Positions 44,500 to 53,423 of a stretch of 64,000 bases of DNA are shown here, one piece after another. The stretch's first letter is position 1, and each line of letters starts with the position of its first letter. Origin of the DNA: PALSA-693 sp963834725. GTDB lineage: Bacteria; Actinomycetota; Acidimicrobiia; Acidimicrobiales; Palsa-688. The notes under the pieces are model-generated. The model saw only the letters and a list, made by a program, of their open reading frames with translations, was not told the DNA's origin and did not search any database. Location: NCBI GenBank assembly GCA_963834725.1, contig CAWICN010000001.1, positions 4,402,001 through 4,466,000 of the forward strand, given 5' to 3'. The position numbers and the translations under genes are program-made.

Positions 44500-45381
44500 T
44501 CAAGCCGCGGGTGTCAGCCCGACGAGCCGTTCGGTCCGCTCCCAGATGCGGCGCTGCAGTCCAGCGTCGACCATTGCCGGGACGGGGGGGAGCAGGTTCA
44601 TGCCGGGCGTGGTGGTGTAGAAACGGCCGGTTACGCCTTCGAGAGCGGGATCGGTTGCGAGGCGCACGACGAGGCGGGCTCCCTCGGCTGGGGTGTTGAC
44701 GAACGGAGTGCGGGTGGCAGCTTCGATCATGGGGCGCAGCGGCCCCATGTCGACGAGGTTCGTCGCGACGAAGCCCGGGCACACGCTGTTCGCCGTCACT
44801 CCGGTGCCGTTGAGGCGGCGAGCGAGTTCGTTGGTGAACAACTGGTCGAGCAGCTTCGTGCGTCCGTACGCCAGGTTGTTGTTCATCGGGCCGTAGGGGC
44901 CGAGATCCTCGAACCGTTCCGGGTCGAACAGACCGGCCATCCGATGTGCCTCGGAGCCGACCACCACGATGCGCGAGGGCGAGGCGGCCTTGACACGGTC
45001 GAGGACGAGTCGGGTTAGCAAGTAGGGGCCCAGGTAGTTGGAGGCCATCATGTGGTCGAAGCCGTCGGCGGTGCGCGACGACTGGGTGTCGCTGACGCCG
45101 GCGTTGTTGATGAGCACGTCGATCCCGTCGTAGCGCTCGGTGAGCTCTTGTCCGGCCCGGCGAACCGACGCCAGGTCGGACAGATCGCACAGGATGATGT
45201 CGGCCGACAGTGCTGGCACGGCGTCGCGCAACTCGGCGACGGTGGCGGTGCCCTTGTCCCCGTTCCGGCACACGATCGTGAGCCGTGCTCCTTGGCGGGC
45301 CAGTTCCAGCCCGGCCGCCCGCCCGATCCCCGATGTGGCTCCGGTGATCACGACCCGAGCGTCGCGGACACTGCCTCTCAT
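44500..45381 (-). CDS. Short-chain dehydrogenase/reductase (retinol dehydrogenase-like SDR)
   Basis: 293-aa NAD(P)-dependent oxidoreductase. The nucleotide-binding TGATSGIGRAAGLELARQG begins at residue 13, INNAGVSDTQSSRTADGFDH gives the NNAG motif, the catalytic Ser lies in RIVVVGSEAHRM and the active Tyr/Lys pair in AYGRTKLL. The extended C-terminus resembles the WW-oxidoreductase/retinol dehydrogenase-like branch. The substrate is unknown. The ATG at 45379-45381 follows an AAAGGGAAAA stretch. It stands alone. Confidence 0.9.
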   Translation of the reverse strand: MRGSVRDARVVITGATSGIGRAAGLELARQGARLTIVCRNGDKGTATVAELRDAVPALSADIILCDLSDLASVRRAGQELTERYDGIDVLINNAGVSDTQSSRTADGFDHMMASNYLGPYLLTRLVLDRVKAASPSRIVVVGSEAHRMAGLFDPERFEDLGPYGPMNNNLAYGRTKLLDQLFTNELARRLNGTGVTANSVCPGFVATNLVDMGPLRPMIEAATRTPFVNTPAEGARLVVRLATDPALEGVTGRFYTTTPGMNLLPPVPAMVDAGLQRRIWERTERLVGLTPAA

Positions 45382-45815
45382 GATGTTTTCCCTTTCATTC
45401 GTCGGGGCTTGGGTCCTCGCCGGTCATGACGCTGGTCTGCCGTGGCCTTCGACATCGTAGACATGCTCACCTGGTTGCTGGTCGCCCCTTCTTGGTGGGC
45501 AGGTCGGCCGTGAAATGGTTGCCCCGCCAACAACATCCACAGTTCGGTCCTCCGTGGCGGCTCATGATCCGAGCAGGGTGAGCGCCGTGCGCCGTCACGA
45601 CCCGGGTTCTGCTCCCCGATGCCTTTGAGGAACCGGCCCACAGGGCCATGCCGACGAGGCCGCCGGGAACGGCTGCAGACCACGGACAGCGCCACACCGC
45701 CGCCACTGCGATGCTGCGCGACGGGCCGGGCTGGCGGAGATCAGCAATGTGACCCGTCGCCCGACTGCGTGGCTTAAGAGCGGACAACGTTAACGGCTGG
45801 ATCCGGCGACAACGG
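45382..45815. other. Gap of 434 bp between SDR and STAS genes
   Basis: It contains the SDR promoter region near 45385-45460. Minus-strand frames with WMLLAGQPFHGR-like text are open but show no recognised family, so no gene is called. Confidence 0.35.
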
Positions 45816-46121
45816 TCAGCTGACAGCGCGGGCTGCGGGCCTGAGCCTGGCCCGCGCTGCCAACAAGACCGGATCGATCACACCGCCATCGCAGAGCTCC
45901 ACCGCCACAAAGAGGTTACCCTGGCCATCGATCAGATTCGCCAGCAGGTGGCTCAGGGCGGCCAGGCCAGCGGTGACCAGGTTCCCGCCCACTTCCACCA
46001 CCACCGTGGATCCCCGCCGGGTGATCCTCACAAGCGACCCACTGCAACCGGCACCGTCCACCATGCCACTTTGCAAGCCTTGCCGGGCGACCCCGCCGAT
46101 CGGCTCCCCACCGATCTTCAT
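45816..46121 (-). CDS. STAS-domain-like protein
   Basis: 101 aa. The central pattern (LVRITRRGSTVVVEVGGNLV, TAGLAALSHLLANLIDGQGN, LFVAVELCDGGVIDPVLLAA) matches the strand-helix order of STAS/anti-anti-sigma domains, including the exposed loop after the fourth strand. A phosphorylatable Ser/Thr at the usual position is not obvious (CDGG in place of DSSG), so it may be a non-switching STAS protein. ATG 46121 follows a GGAGGGGGGAAGG stretch that serves as ribosome-binding site. No anti-sigma kinase is adjacent. Confidence 0.6.
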   Translation of the reverse strand: MKIGGEPIGGVARQGLQSGMVDGAGCSGSLVRITRRGSTVVVEVGGNLVTAGLAALSHLLANLIDGQGNLFVAVELCDGGVIDPVLLAARARLRPAARAVS

Positions 46122-46665
46122 CCTTCCCCCCTCCTCATCCCGGAAAAGAGAAAGGCCCACCCACCACCCGGACCGCCGAAGCGGACCCGCTGGTGAACCC
46201 CGCCCCATTAAAGAACTCGACGATCCGTCGCGCAAGGCCGCCAATAGCCCACGCATAGTGGTGAATCCATCCCTGCCCGCCCAAAAGGCCACGGTGACTT
46301 CCTGGGACCCTCCAGACCGACCACCTCGAAAGCGAGCAACGTCCACCGGGAAATCGCGCTCGGACTCCTCCTACGCCCCCGGGATAAGCGCCTCCAGCCC
46401 GGCGGTAGGTGACAGAGCAGCCGCAGGGTCGGCGTGATTGTTCTGGGACACCCACCGGAGCGCGAGAAGTGCCGCTCTGAGTTTTCGGCTGATGTCATCC
46501 TGACGCATGTGGTGCCCTCTGGCTCGTGCTGACCTGCTGGCAGCTCGACGCCCAGGCAGCTCGACGACAGGCCAGCCTGGCTAGGGAACTCGCTCCGGCA
46601 GGCACGCGGTCGCGATCATGTCGCCGCGTGGGAGCAATGGGCGTTGGCGATTACGCTCGTCGACC
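46122..46665. other. Gap of about 540 bp; no gene recognised
   Basis: Open frames overlap on both strands but none carries a recognisable motif. The first 100 bases contain the STAS gene's leader. Confidence 0.35.
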
Positions 46666-46860
46666 ATGCCCCGCGGCGAACGCGACCACCGTGCGCCCGA
46701 TCCCGATCTGATCGGCCACCGGTCGTCGTGGGCGATCGTCGAGTACGCAGCACCCGACGGTTCAGTGCCCGTGCTCGAAGAGCATGCCTCACCAGTGCGC
46801 CCAGCGGGGGAGCGCTGCGGCATCCCCATCGTTGACCGTCGGTATCGGAGCCCGCGATGA
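46666..46860 (+). CDS. Possible small protein ahead of the desaturase
   Basis: 64-aa ORF whose TGA overlaps the desaturase ATG (ATGA, 46857-46860), which suggests coupling. The middle reads HRSSWAIVEYAAPDGSVPVL, faintly like the start of HigB/Gp49-type toxins (WxVxYY-x-DGxxPV) but far too short to assign. There is no clear ribosome-binding site. It could equally be chance. Confidence 0.25.
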   Translation: MPRGERDHRAPDPDLIGHRSSWAIVEYAAPDGSVPVLEEHASPVRPAGERCGIPIVDRRYRSPR

Positions 46861-47870
46861 CGCTGGTATCGAACCGATCGGCGTGGCACGAGTCGTTAGC
46901 CGTTTACGCCCAGCCTCGTCTCCGGCGCGGGTTGCTCGACCTCGTCACCTCCGCGGTGCCGTACCTGGCGCTGTGCGTGGCAATGTACCTATTGCTGCCC
47001 GTCTCGCCTTTGCTGGCCGTGGCCCTCGTGATCCCCACGGCCGGGTTCCTGGTACGGGTGTTCGTCGTGTTTCACGACTGCACGCACGATTCGCTGCTTC
47101 CCTCCCGGCGCGCCAACAGATGGGCGGGCCGGGTCCTCGGGTTGCTCGTGCTCTCGACTTTCTATCAGTGGCGCCACGAGCACGCCCGGCACCACGCCAC
47201 CTCCGGGGATCTTGACCGCCGCGGCGAAGGCGATGTCGAGACGTTGACGGTCGCCGAGTATCAGGCGCGACCGTGGCAGGGGCGGCTGGCCTACCGGCTG
47301 TTTCGTCACCCGCTGGTGATGTTCGGACTCGGCCCGGTGTTCGCCATGCTCATCGAACCGCGGCTGGTGCGTCGCGGCACCCGATCGCGGATGCGCAACA
47401 GCGTGCTCGGCACCGACGCCGCGTTGGCCGTCATCGTCACCGCGTTGTGCTGGTTGATCGGCTGGCAGGACCTGCTTATCGTGTGGGCACCACCGGCGTT
47501 GTTGGCGGGCTCTGTCGGCATCTGGCTGTTCTACGTCCAGCACCAGTTTGAGAACGTCAACTGGCAGCGCCACGGTGAGTGGAGATATGCCGACGCGGCG
47601 CTGCGTGGCAGCTCGTATCTGAAGCTCCCGAAGCTGCTGCAGTTCTTCACCGCCAACATCGGTTTGCACCATGTCCATCACCTCAACAGTCGGATCCCGA
47701 ACTACAACCTGCAGCGCGCCCACGACACTGACGGGATCTTCGCCGGCGTCCCGACGGTCTCGATCCGAGACGGTCTTCGGGCCGTCAACCTCAAGCTGTG
47801 GGATGAAGACATCGGCCAACTCGTGACCTTCGCCCAAGCCAACCTTCACCCCCAACGCGTGCTCACGTAA
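46857..47870 (+). CDS. Membrane-bound fatty acid desaturase
   Basis: 337-aa di-iron membrane desaturase that would introduce a double bond into an acyl chain. All three histidine boxes are present: HDCTHDSLLP, then WRHEHARHHATSG, and HHVHHLNSRIPNYNLQ near the C-terminus. Four hydrophobic segments fit the expected topology, and YVQHQFENVNWQRHGEW is the conserved segment preceding the third box in the omega-type desaturase family. The ATG at 46857 gives a normal N-terminus. No ferredoxin or reductase gene is adjacent. Confidence 0.92.
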   Translation: MTLVSNRSAWHESLAVYAQPRLRRGLLDLVTSAVPYLALCVAMYLLLPVSPLLAVALVIPTAGFLVRVFVVFHDCTHDSLLPSRRANRWAGRVLGLLVLSTFYQWRHEHARHHATSGDLDRRGEGDVETLTVAEYQARPWQGRLAYRLFRHPLVMFGLGPVFAMLIEPRLVRRGTRSRMRNSVLGTDAALAVIVTALCWLIGWQDLLIVWAPPALLAGSVGIWLFYVQHQFENVNWQRHGEWRYADAALRGSSYLKLPKLLQFFTANIGLHHVHHLNSRIPNYNLQRAHDTDGIFAGVPTVSIRDGLRAVNLKLWDEDIGQLVTFAQANLHPQRVLT

Positions 47871-48270
47871 CCTCGCTCAAGCGCCGAACAAGGACACAGA
47901 GTGCTCCGCCCGGGGTCCGGGAGTGGGGGGAAGTCCCGCCCGCGGGCAGGTGCGCCGTATCACGCGGGCTTTAGGCCGTTCGGACAACCGAACGCCACCG
48001 AGCCCTATCCCCTACCGCGCGGTCACATCCAAGTAGGACACGACACCGAAGTGCCGCACCGGGTGCAGCCACTGCAGCAGCACCCTCGGTCAGGGATAAG
48101 TGCCTCCCGGCCGGCGTTTACGGGCGAATAGTTCGGTACTTATTGAGACGGCGCAGCGTGACTTTCTGGGACAGGTCCGAGGTGACCGTAGCCCGTCGGT
48201 CATCGAGACCGCTGTGTCTGAACTCCAGCGGTGAGGTTCGTTGGCAGCCCGGGGTGTCAGGCTGGCTGGC
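47871..48270. other. Gap of 400 bp with one hairpin, no gene
   Basis: A perfect 7-bp stem CGTTCGG-ACAA-CCGAACG at 47977-47994 lies 107 bases after the desaturase stop and may be its terminator. The rest shows no gene; the last 60 bases contain the DinB leader. Confidence 0.45.
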
Positions 48271-48861
48271 ATGGCTGAGATGAGCGACGCGAAGACCGTA
48301 CTGCGCCACTACCTCCAACAGACTCGCGACGACCTGGTCTGGAAGCTCGATGGGCTGGCTGAACGCGATGCCAGACTGCCTCGGACCCCCTCTGGCAACA
48401 ACCTGCTGGGAGTCCTCAAGCACTGCCTCAATGTCGAGGCTGGCTGCTTTGGGCCAACCTTTGGCCGGGAGTTCCCTACGCCCGAGCAACTCGTCTCGGC
48501 GGAGGCGTACGCCAAGGACCCCCACGCAGACTGGTATGCACGGGCGGACGAGACGAAGGACGGCCTGATCGACCTCTACCGTCGTGTCTGGGTATTCGCG
48601 GACCAGACGATCGACCACCTACCGCTCGATGCGCCGGGCCGGGTCCCCTGGTGGCCGCAAAAGAGGCAGGACGTGACCCTGCAGCGGATGATCGTCCACG
48701 TCATTTATGAACTCGCCCGTCACGCGGGTCACGCCGACATCATGCGAGAGCAGCACGACGGGGCGATCGGCTGGCAGCGGGAGAAGACCGACGTCCCCGA
48801 CGACCATGGCTGGCCGGCGTACGTCGCCAAGCTGACCGCTCTCGCCGACCAGTTCAGATAG
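48271..48861 (+). CDS. DinB-superfamily protein (DUF664 type)
   Basis: 196-aa four-helix-bundle protein. The DUF664 pattern is clear: LRHYLQQTRDDLVWKLDGLA, then LLGVLKHCLNVEAGCFG with the first metal His, and a final motif VIYELARHAGHADIMREQHD with two more His. These three histidines form the metal site of DinB-type thiol-dependent S-transferases; in actinobacteria mycothiol is the likely cofactor. ATG 48271 is chosen; an ATG three codons on is possible. Substrate unknown. Confidence 0.88.
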   Translation: MAEMSDAKTVLRHYLQQTRDDLVWKLDGLAERDARLPRTPSGNNLLGVLKHCLNVEAGCFGPTFGREFPTPEQLVSAEAYAKDPHADWYARADETKDGLIDLYRRVWVFADQTIDHLPLDAPGRVPWWPQKRQDVTLQRMIVHVIYELARHAGHADIMREQHDGAIGWQREKTDVPDDHGWPAYVAKLTALADQFR

Positions 48862-49077
48862 CAACGTTCGTGTGGCAGAGCCTCGTCGATGGCAATCAGC
48901 CTGACTTCGTCGAACGGGCGGGATTCGCAGGCAGGTCGAAGGGCGCCTCTCAGCCGGCGTTTGAGGATGCCCGGCGACTGGTGGTTCGGGAACGCGTGTT
49001 GCGTTGTTCTGGGATGCCTCGCCGGGCGCCCCAGCGCCCGTGTGAGGATTCGGGGGGAGGGACGCTGGGCTTTCGGC

Positions 49078-49722
49078 TCAGGTGTGGTGGTTCTTGTTCC
49101 AGAGCTGATGAATGAGGCCACTTGGTGAGGACACCGACTCGACGGTGAAGCGATCTTCGATGCGGTCTATTCCTTCCCACAGTGATACGCCGCGCCCGAG
49201 AGTGATCGGGACGATGACCAAGTGCATGAAGTCGATCAGGTCGGCCTCTAGGAACTGGCGGACCGTCGAGGGGCCGCCGCCGATGCGGACGTCGCGGCCG
49301 TCGGCGGCCTCTTGGGCTAGGCGAAGCACCTCGTGCGGCGGCCCGTCTACGAACCGGAAGCTCGTGCCGTTGGGGAAGTCGATAGTTGGATGGGGGTGGT
49401 GAGTCAGGACGAATACCGGTGTTTGGAATGGCGGCTGGTCGTCCCACCAGCCTCGCCACCCGTCGTCGGGCCATGGGCCGACCTGGGGTCCGAACTTGCG
49501 GCGTCCCATGATCTCGGCGCCGATGCCCTGGCCCCACATGCTGGTCAGGGCGCGATCGAGGGTGAAGGGGGCATCCACTTTGTCCACTCCGTGAATCGCT
49601 CGACCGTCGAAGGAAGCAAAGAGCCGTCCGGCACCGCCGATCGGGGCATCGAACGTCACGTGATCTCCAGCCGCGTAGCCGTCGAGGGAGATGTTCAGGT
49701 TGTGGACGCGCGTGCGGGACAT
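49078..49722 (-). CDS. Dihydrofolate reductase/RibD C-terminal-domain protein
   Basis: 214-aa reductase of the RibD_C/DHFR-like family. It opens with VHNLNISLDGYAAGDHVTFD, typical of these proteins, and has the NADPH-binding GGGPSTVRQFLEADLIDFMH and PITLGRGVSLWEG near the end. The exact reaction is unknown; such genes often sit with ArsR/AHSA1 pairs, as here. It is the last gene of that operon, about 100 bp downstream of the AHSA1 gene. Confidence 0.9.
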   Translation of the reverse strand: MSRTRVHNLNISLDGYAAGDHVTFDAPIGGAGRLFASFDGRAIHGVDKVDAPFTLDRALTSMWGQGIGAEIMGRRKFGPQVGPWPDDGWRGWWDDQPPFQTPVFVLTHHPHPTIDFPNGTSFRFVDGPPHEVLRLAQEAADGRDVRIGGGPSTVRQFLEADLIDFMHLVIVPITLGRGVSLWEGIDRIEDRFTVESVSSPSGLIHQLWNKNHHT

Positions 49723-49822
49723 GGCGACTCCTTCATGATCGATTCGATGGCGTAACGGAAGGGCTGACGGGCAGCGATTGGTCCGATCATCGCTGACACC
49801 CCCAAGGCGGTGGCCATCAGTC

Positions 49823-50321
49823 CTAAACGCCCTTCCCAAGGATCTCTGTGACGTAGGCAGCGAGGTGGCTGAGGGTTTGCTCGCCGCCCTCGATCGCGTG
49901 GTACTTCTGGACCGCCTCGTCGCGCAGCTCCTTGGTGGGGAACACGGTGCGCATCTCGATCCGGGTCGCCGCCCCGTGGTGCGCGAACGTGAGGACCGAC
50001 TCGAAGGCGTTCGGGTCGCCGCGGGACTCGCCGTGGAGGAGCGCGATCCGCTCCGGCGGGGATCTCGGTCCAGGAGATCCACTCCTGGTAGTCCGTCCCG
50101 TCCGGTCCGTGCATCACGAAGTCCCACTCCCCGCCGACGCGGAACTCGAACGCCTCCGTGGTGGTGGTGAACCCTTCCGGCCCCCACCACCGCGACAGGT
50201 GCCGCACCTCGCTGAACGCCTCGAACACCACCTCCCGGGGGGCACTGATGACCCGGGAGATCACGATCTCGCGGTCGGCCGTCGCGGACTGCGCCGGCGC
50301 TCCTCGTCCCGTCGCGCTCAT
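49823..50321 (-). pseudogene. AHSA1/SRPBCC-domain protein with one apparent frameshift
   Basis: Helix-grip-fold protein. The N-terminal part reads EIVISRVISAPREVVFEAFS, then HLSRWWGPEGFTTTTEAFEF and GGEWDFVMHGPDGTDYQEWI, a classic AHSA1 start. At the run GGGG 50058-50061 (plus strand) the frame breaks. Removing one base gives PPERIALLHGESRGDPNAFE, GAATRIEMRTVFPTKELRDE and a TAG at 49823-49825, restoring a normal protein of about 165 aa. It starts 3 bp after the ArsR gene's stop. AHSA1 proteins regulated by ArsR-type repressors are common; ligand unknown. Confidence 0.85.
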
Positions 50322-50324
50322 CAG

Positions 50325-50666
50325 CTACTCCTCCCATCTTGCCTGCTCGAGGTCCTGCACGTACTCGTCCAGCCGGTCGAAGCTCTCGTTCCAGAACCGC
50401 TCGAACCCGCCGCTCCACTCGTGAACCGGTCGCAGCCCTCGGGCGTCAAGACCGTACAGGCGCAGCTTGCCTGCCTTGCGGTCCCGTACCAGTCCCACCT
50501 CCCGGAGCACCCGCAGGTGTTTGGACGCCCCCGGCTGTGTCATCCCCAGCTCCTGGGCCAACTCGGTCACCGGCCGGTCACCCGCCCGCAGCAGCACCAG
50601 GATCTTCCGGCGCCGCGGCTCGGCAATCGCGTTGAACACGTCCGACGTCGTCGCTGCTCTAGCCAT
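50325..50666 (-). CDS. ArsR-family winged-helix repressor
   Basis: 113 aa. The winged helix reads VFNAIAEPRRRKILVLLRAG, VTELAQELGMTQPGASKHLR, VLREVGLVRDRKAGKLRLYG, followed by GLRPVHEWSGGFERFWNESF, typical of the SRPBCC-linked subgroup. The metal-binding Cys motifs of ArsR/SmtB are absent, so a protein or small-molecule signal is expected. It leads the operon with AHSA1 and RibD genes, and a matching dyad lies 12 bases upstream of its start. Confidence 0.92.
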   Translation of the reverse strand: MARAATTSDVFNAIAEPRRRKILVLLRAGDRPVTELAQELGMTQPGASKHLRVLREVGLVRDRKAGKLRLYGLDARGLRPVHEWSGGFERFWNESFDRLDEYVQDLEQARWEE

Positions 50667-50992
50667 TAACCCAATCATATTCCTATATCGGAATACGTCA
50701 AGTCGGAGGGGGAATCAGGCGCGTCTTGTTAGACGACGAGGTGACCCTCCCTCAACCGTCATTCTGCTGCTCCCGGCGGACGTACAAAGGCACCTGGAGC
50801 CGGCGGTGTGGGGCAGGGCAGTCGCCTGTGAGGCTCGACGATAGGGGACGCCCCTCCGGGGGTCGGGACCGGGAGTGGGAACCTGCCATGCCGACCGGTT
50901 GGCTGGCCGCAAGGACGGCTCGCACGTGAGGCCGCGAGACGAGACCCATTCCACGTCGGACGACGGCTCGCGGTGGCTGCTTGGCCGAACGG
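50667..50992. other. Gap of 326 bp between the ArsR and ankyrin genes
   Basis: Apart from the ArsR operator at its left edge nothing is recognised. No gene is called. Confidence 0.4.
50678..50695. promoter_or_regulatory. ArsR operator, TATTCC-N6-GGAATA
   Basis: A perfect 6-bp inverted repeat with a 6-bp AT-rich centre (TATATC), 12 bases upstream of the arsR start in otherwise GC-rich DNA. The site resembles operators of AHSA1-linked ArsR proteins and would give negative autoregulation. Confidence 0.7.
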
Positions 50993-51704
50993 TCAGCGAG
51001 TGGCGAGCAGTTCACGGATCCACTCGCTCGATGCGGCGGCCGCGACAGTTTTGCCCTTCGCGTCGAGGTCGGTAGGCCTGGCGCCGTGGCCCAGTAGCAG
51101 CAAAGATGATTCGGTGCTGCTCGTCTTTGGCCGCATCCGAGCCGGAGTTGCTTTTCCCCGTGTTCTGAACCGCCAGATGGAGGGGGGTCGAACCGCTCTT
51201 GTTCATTCGCAGAGGATCGGCACCCTTGTCTATCAGGATGCTGACGGCGGCAGAGCATCGATTCCTTACGGCTCGATGAAGCGGGGCTACACCACTCTTG
51301 TCGGTGGCGTTGGGGTCTGCGCCAGCCTCGATGAGGTAGGAGATCACTTCTCGCTGCCCATCTGAATCCCGGTATTCCAAACCGGGACCTCCACCTGCGG
51401 CGTAGTGTAAGGGTTCGGCTCCTCTTCGGTTACGGGCACGGACGTCAGCCCCTCGCGCGATGAGTGTCTTGGCGATACCTGGGTGAAGGGCCGCGGAGGC
51501 GACGTGCAGAGCGCCTGCGTAGACGTAGTGTCGGATCGGGACAAGGAAGTAGGCCTTGGGCTCTTGCCGGCTCGCACCAGACCGGAGCGAGCTGCAGGCC
51601 AAGCCAGGCCTTTGCTCCAGCAGTCGAGTGACCTCGGCCTCGTCGCGAGAGGCGATCTGAGCAAACAGCGCGCCCACCGCACCCTCGTCAAGAGCCTCAC
51701 GCAT
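50993..51704 (-). pseudogene. Ankyrin-repeat protein with one apparent frameshift near the C-terminus
   Basis: About 237 aa when corrected. Repeats run from HPGIAKTLIARGADVRARNR, RGAEPLHYAAGGGPGLEYRD, REVISYLIEAGADPNATDKS, GVAPLHRAVRNRCSAAVSIL to IDKGADPLRMNKSGSTPLHL. At the AAA run 51102-51104 (plus strand) the frame breaks. Removing one base gives LLLLGHGARPTDLDAKGKTV and ends at a TGA at 50993-50995, completing the last repeat. The start at 51704 (MREALDEGAVGALFAQIASR) is tentative. Ankyrin proteins mediate protein-protein contacts; the partner is unknown. Confidence 0.8.
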
Positions 51705-52009
51705 CTTCACCACGCGTACAGACTGCCTGATCTCGAGCCCGAATGCTTCCTCAGCTTCGAGAGCGCTCGGAACACCAGAGAACTGCTGGTACTGCGCCCC
51801 GAGCCGGCGTTGGGGGCATCGTGGTACCACCGGGATTGTGGGAGAGCGCTGCTCGCGTTACTGGGGCAATCCCCGCCGAGATCTGTTCTCGGGCGGACAA
51901 TCCGACGAACGAACTCCAAAGCTCGCGCTGAGCAAGCCGGCGGCCGTCAAGACTCTGAGGAGTGTGTCCGTGGTCCCCGCGATCTGGGCATTCCGGCGGT
52001 CGTGTCGCG

Positions 52010-52027
52010 TGTCAGTTGGAATTGACA
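52010..52027. promoter_or_regulatory. Operator half of a tandem pair: TGTCA-N8-TGACA (first copy)
   Basis: TGTCA-GTTGGAAT-TGACA. It has the same outer half-sites and spacing as the dyad at 52038-52055, and the two centres lie 28 bp apart, suggesting two dimers of one regulator. Confidence 0.65.
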
Positions 52028-52035
52028 GCTCTTAA

Positions 52036-52057
52036 GGTGTCAGTTTAAACTGACACC
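52036..52057. promoter_or_regulatory. Perfect 22-bp palindrome, second operator of the HTH/Clp-N operon
   Basis: GGTGTCAGTTT/AAACTGACACC is an unbroken dyad ending 22 bases before the HTH gene start. Its inner part repeats TGTCA-N8-TGACA seen at 52010-52027. It is the natural binding site for the HTH protein encoded next door (autoregulation); inference. Confidence 0.75.
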
Positions 52058-52079
52058 CATTGATGTCGAGGATCTCAAC

Positions 52080-52271
52080 TTGAGTCTCTCGTCGGACGAC
52101 CCGGCAACTGGGCTTCGCGCGTCGTTGGCGCTGCATCGCCTGGCTGAAAGGGTTGAAGCGAAACACGTCGCCGCGGCCCGAGAGCAGGGCTGGTCGTGGC
52201 AGCAGATCGGAGACGCATTGGGCGTCACCCGCCAATCCGTGCACGCCAAGTACAACAAGGAGGCACCATGA
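52080..52271 (+). CDS. Small helix-turn-helix protein, probable autoregulator
   Basis: 63 aa, almost entirely one HTH unit: LALHRLAERVEAKHVAAARE leads to the helix pair QGWSWQQIGDALGVTRQSVH. The start is a TTG eight bases behind GAGG. The tiny size and leading position upstream of a Clp-N protein, with two dyads immediately before it, point to an autoregulatory DNA-binding protein. Its TGA overlaps the next ATG (ATGA), so both proteins are made together. Confidence 0.78.
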   Translation: MSLSSDDPATGLRASLALHRLAERVEAKHVAAAREQGWSWQQIGDALGVTRQSVHAKYNKEAP

Positions 52272-52774
52272 CCGAATCCGTTGGGCCCGAGGTACTTCAC
52301 CCTTGGGGCATCTATATGCTGGCCAGTGAGGAGGCGCGGCGCCGAGGTGATCGTCGAACGGGCAGTGAGCACCTGCTGCTCGCCTTGTTGGCAGAAACCT
52401 CGATCGAAGGCCTGTTGGGCGTCAACCTGCAGCAGGCTCGCCAGGTCCTTGAGTCCCTCGATCACGAAGCCTTGGGCGCCGTAGGGTTGGTGTCCGGCGA
52501 CGCTCCCGCACCGCCGATGCGAGCCGTTCCGAAGAAGCCGACGATCAGAGACGTCATGAAGAAGGATCGCCGCCGCATGACGCCAGCGGCCAAGAAAGTG
52601 CTTGAGGAATCAGTCAAGCCCCAGCACCGGAAAACACAAGTCACGGCCCAGCAGGTGCTGGCCCAGATCGTCACTCTCCAACCGCCAGATCCCGCGGCGG
52701 TGCTGCTGGACGCTCTGGGCGTGAACACCTCGGAGGTTCGGCACCGACTGGATGTGGCTCCGCCCCCCGCCTGA
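52268..52774 (+). CDS. Stand-alone Clp N-terminal-domain protein
   Basis: 168 aa with a full double Clp-N repeat and no ATPase. The first repeat is MLASEEARRRGDRRTGSEHLLLALLA and the helices after it. The second is RRRMTPAAKKVLEESVKPQH, VTAQQVLAQIVTLQPPDPAA, VLLDALGVNTSEVRHRL. Clp-N domains recruit adaptors and substrates to ClpC/ClpA; a free copy could compete with or deliver cargo to ClpC, or bind phospho-arginine-like marks. That is inference. It is coupled to the HTH gene; a DinB-like gene follows. Confidence 0.82.
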   Translation: MTESVGPEVLHPWGIYMLASEEARRRGDRRTGSEHLLLALLAETSIEGLLGVNLQQARQVLESLDHEALGAVGLVSGDAPAPPMRAVPKKPTIRDVMKKDRRRMTPAAKKVLEESVKPQHRKTQVTAQQVLAQIVTLQPPDPAAVLLDALGVNTSEVRHRLDVAPPPA

Positions 52775-52853
52775 GTCTTCACCGATACCCACGACTGCAG
52801 GCCACATCAGGCCAGGACACCACTCCCGGGACAACGCCTTGTACCCTTGCCGC

Positions 52854-53423
52854 GTGGCGTCCATCTGGGTGAAAGGCCTCGCTCAGAGCTTCGAACAGGC
52901 CCTCGACCTATTGGTCGCCGCCGTGCGCGAGTGCACAGACGAGCTTTGGGAGTCCCCCATGTGGGAGGTTCCGACCGACTTGTTTGGCCCCGAACCGCCC
53001 GGGCCCGACGGGAAGCCCGTGACGGACCGAGCAGCCCGCCGCGCCTTGGTCCAGCGACGCTCAACCCCGTGGAGCGTCGCATGGCACGCCCTCGACTGCC
53101 TCGACTACGACCTCACCGGCGAACTCGCTCCGTGGGCTCCGCCGCTACCGTTCACCGGGAAGCCGCACTGGTTGTTGACGACGCTCCCAAAGGCATGGAC
53201 CCGATCCGAAGTGGTCAGCTACGTCGAGTACTGCCGTCACCGGGCGCGCGACGTGCTCGCGGATATGACCGAGGAGAAGGCGGCGACACCTTTGCCTCCG
53301 GCTCACAGGTACAGCGGCCAACCTCACGCGTGGATCATCACCGCAGCCGTCGGGCACACGATCGAGCACGCCTCACAGATCCGCCAGTTCGTCACTGACC
53401 GGACCATGGCCTCAGAGATGTGA
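52854..53423 (+). CDS. DinB-like four-helix-bundle protein
   Basis: 189 aa. It opens with a helix (SFEQALDLLVAAVRECTDEL). The first metal-site His is in TPWSVAWHALDCLDYDLTG and the last pair in AAVGHTIEHASQIRQFVTDR, matching the DinB superfamily layout. It differs from the DUF664 gene at 48271 and is probably not a recent duplicate. The GTG at 52854 is chosen from where the helix begins. Function unknown; thiol-linked detoxification is the family theme. Confidence 0.75.
   Translation: MASIWVKGLAQSFEQALDLLVAAVRECTDELWESPMWEVPTDLFGPEPPGPDGKPVTDRAARRALVQRRSTPWSVAWHALDCLDYDLTGELAPWAPPLPFTGKPHWLLTTLPKAWTRSEVVSYVEYCRHRARDVLADMTEEKAATPLPPAHRYSGQPHAWIITAAVGHTIEHASQIRQFVTDRTMASEM

Larger units (their letters stand above)
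51705..52079. other. Gap of 375 bp between the ankyrin gene and the HTH gene
   Basis: The right end holds two dyads that probably control the HTH/Clp-N pair. The left two thirds show no gene; an open plus-strand frame there is the shadow of the ankyrin gene's upstream region. Confidence 0.4.
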
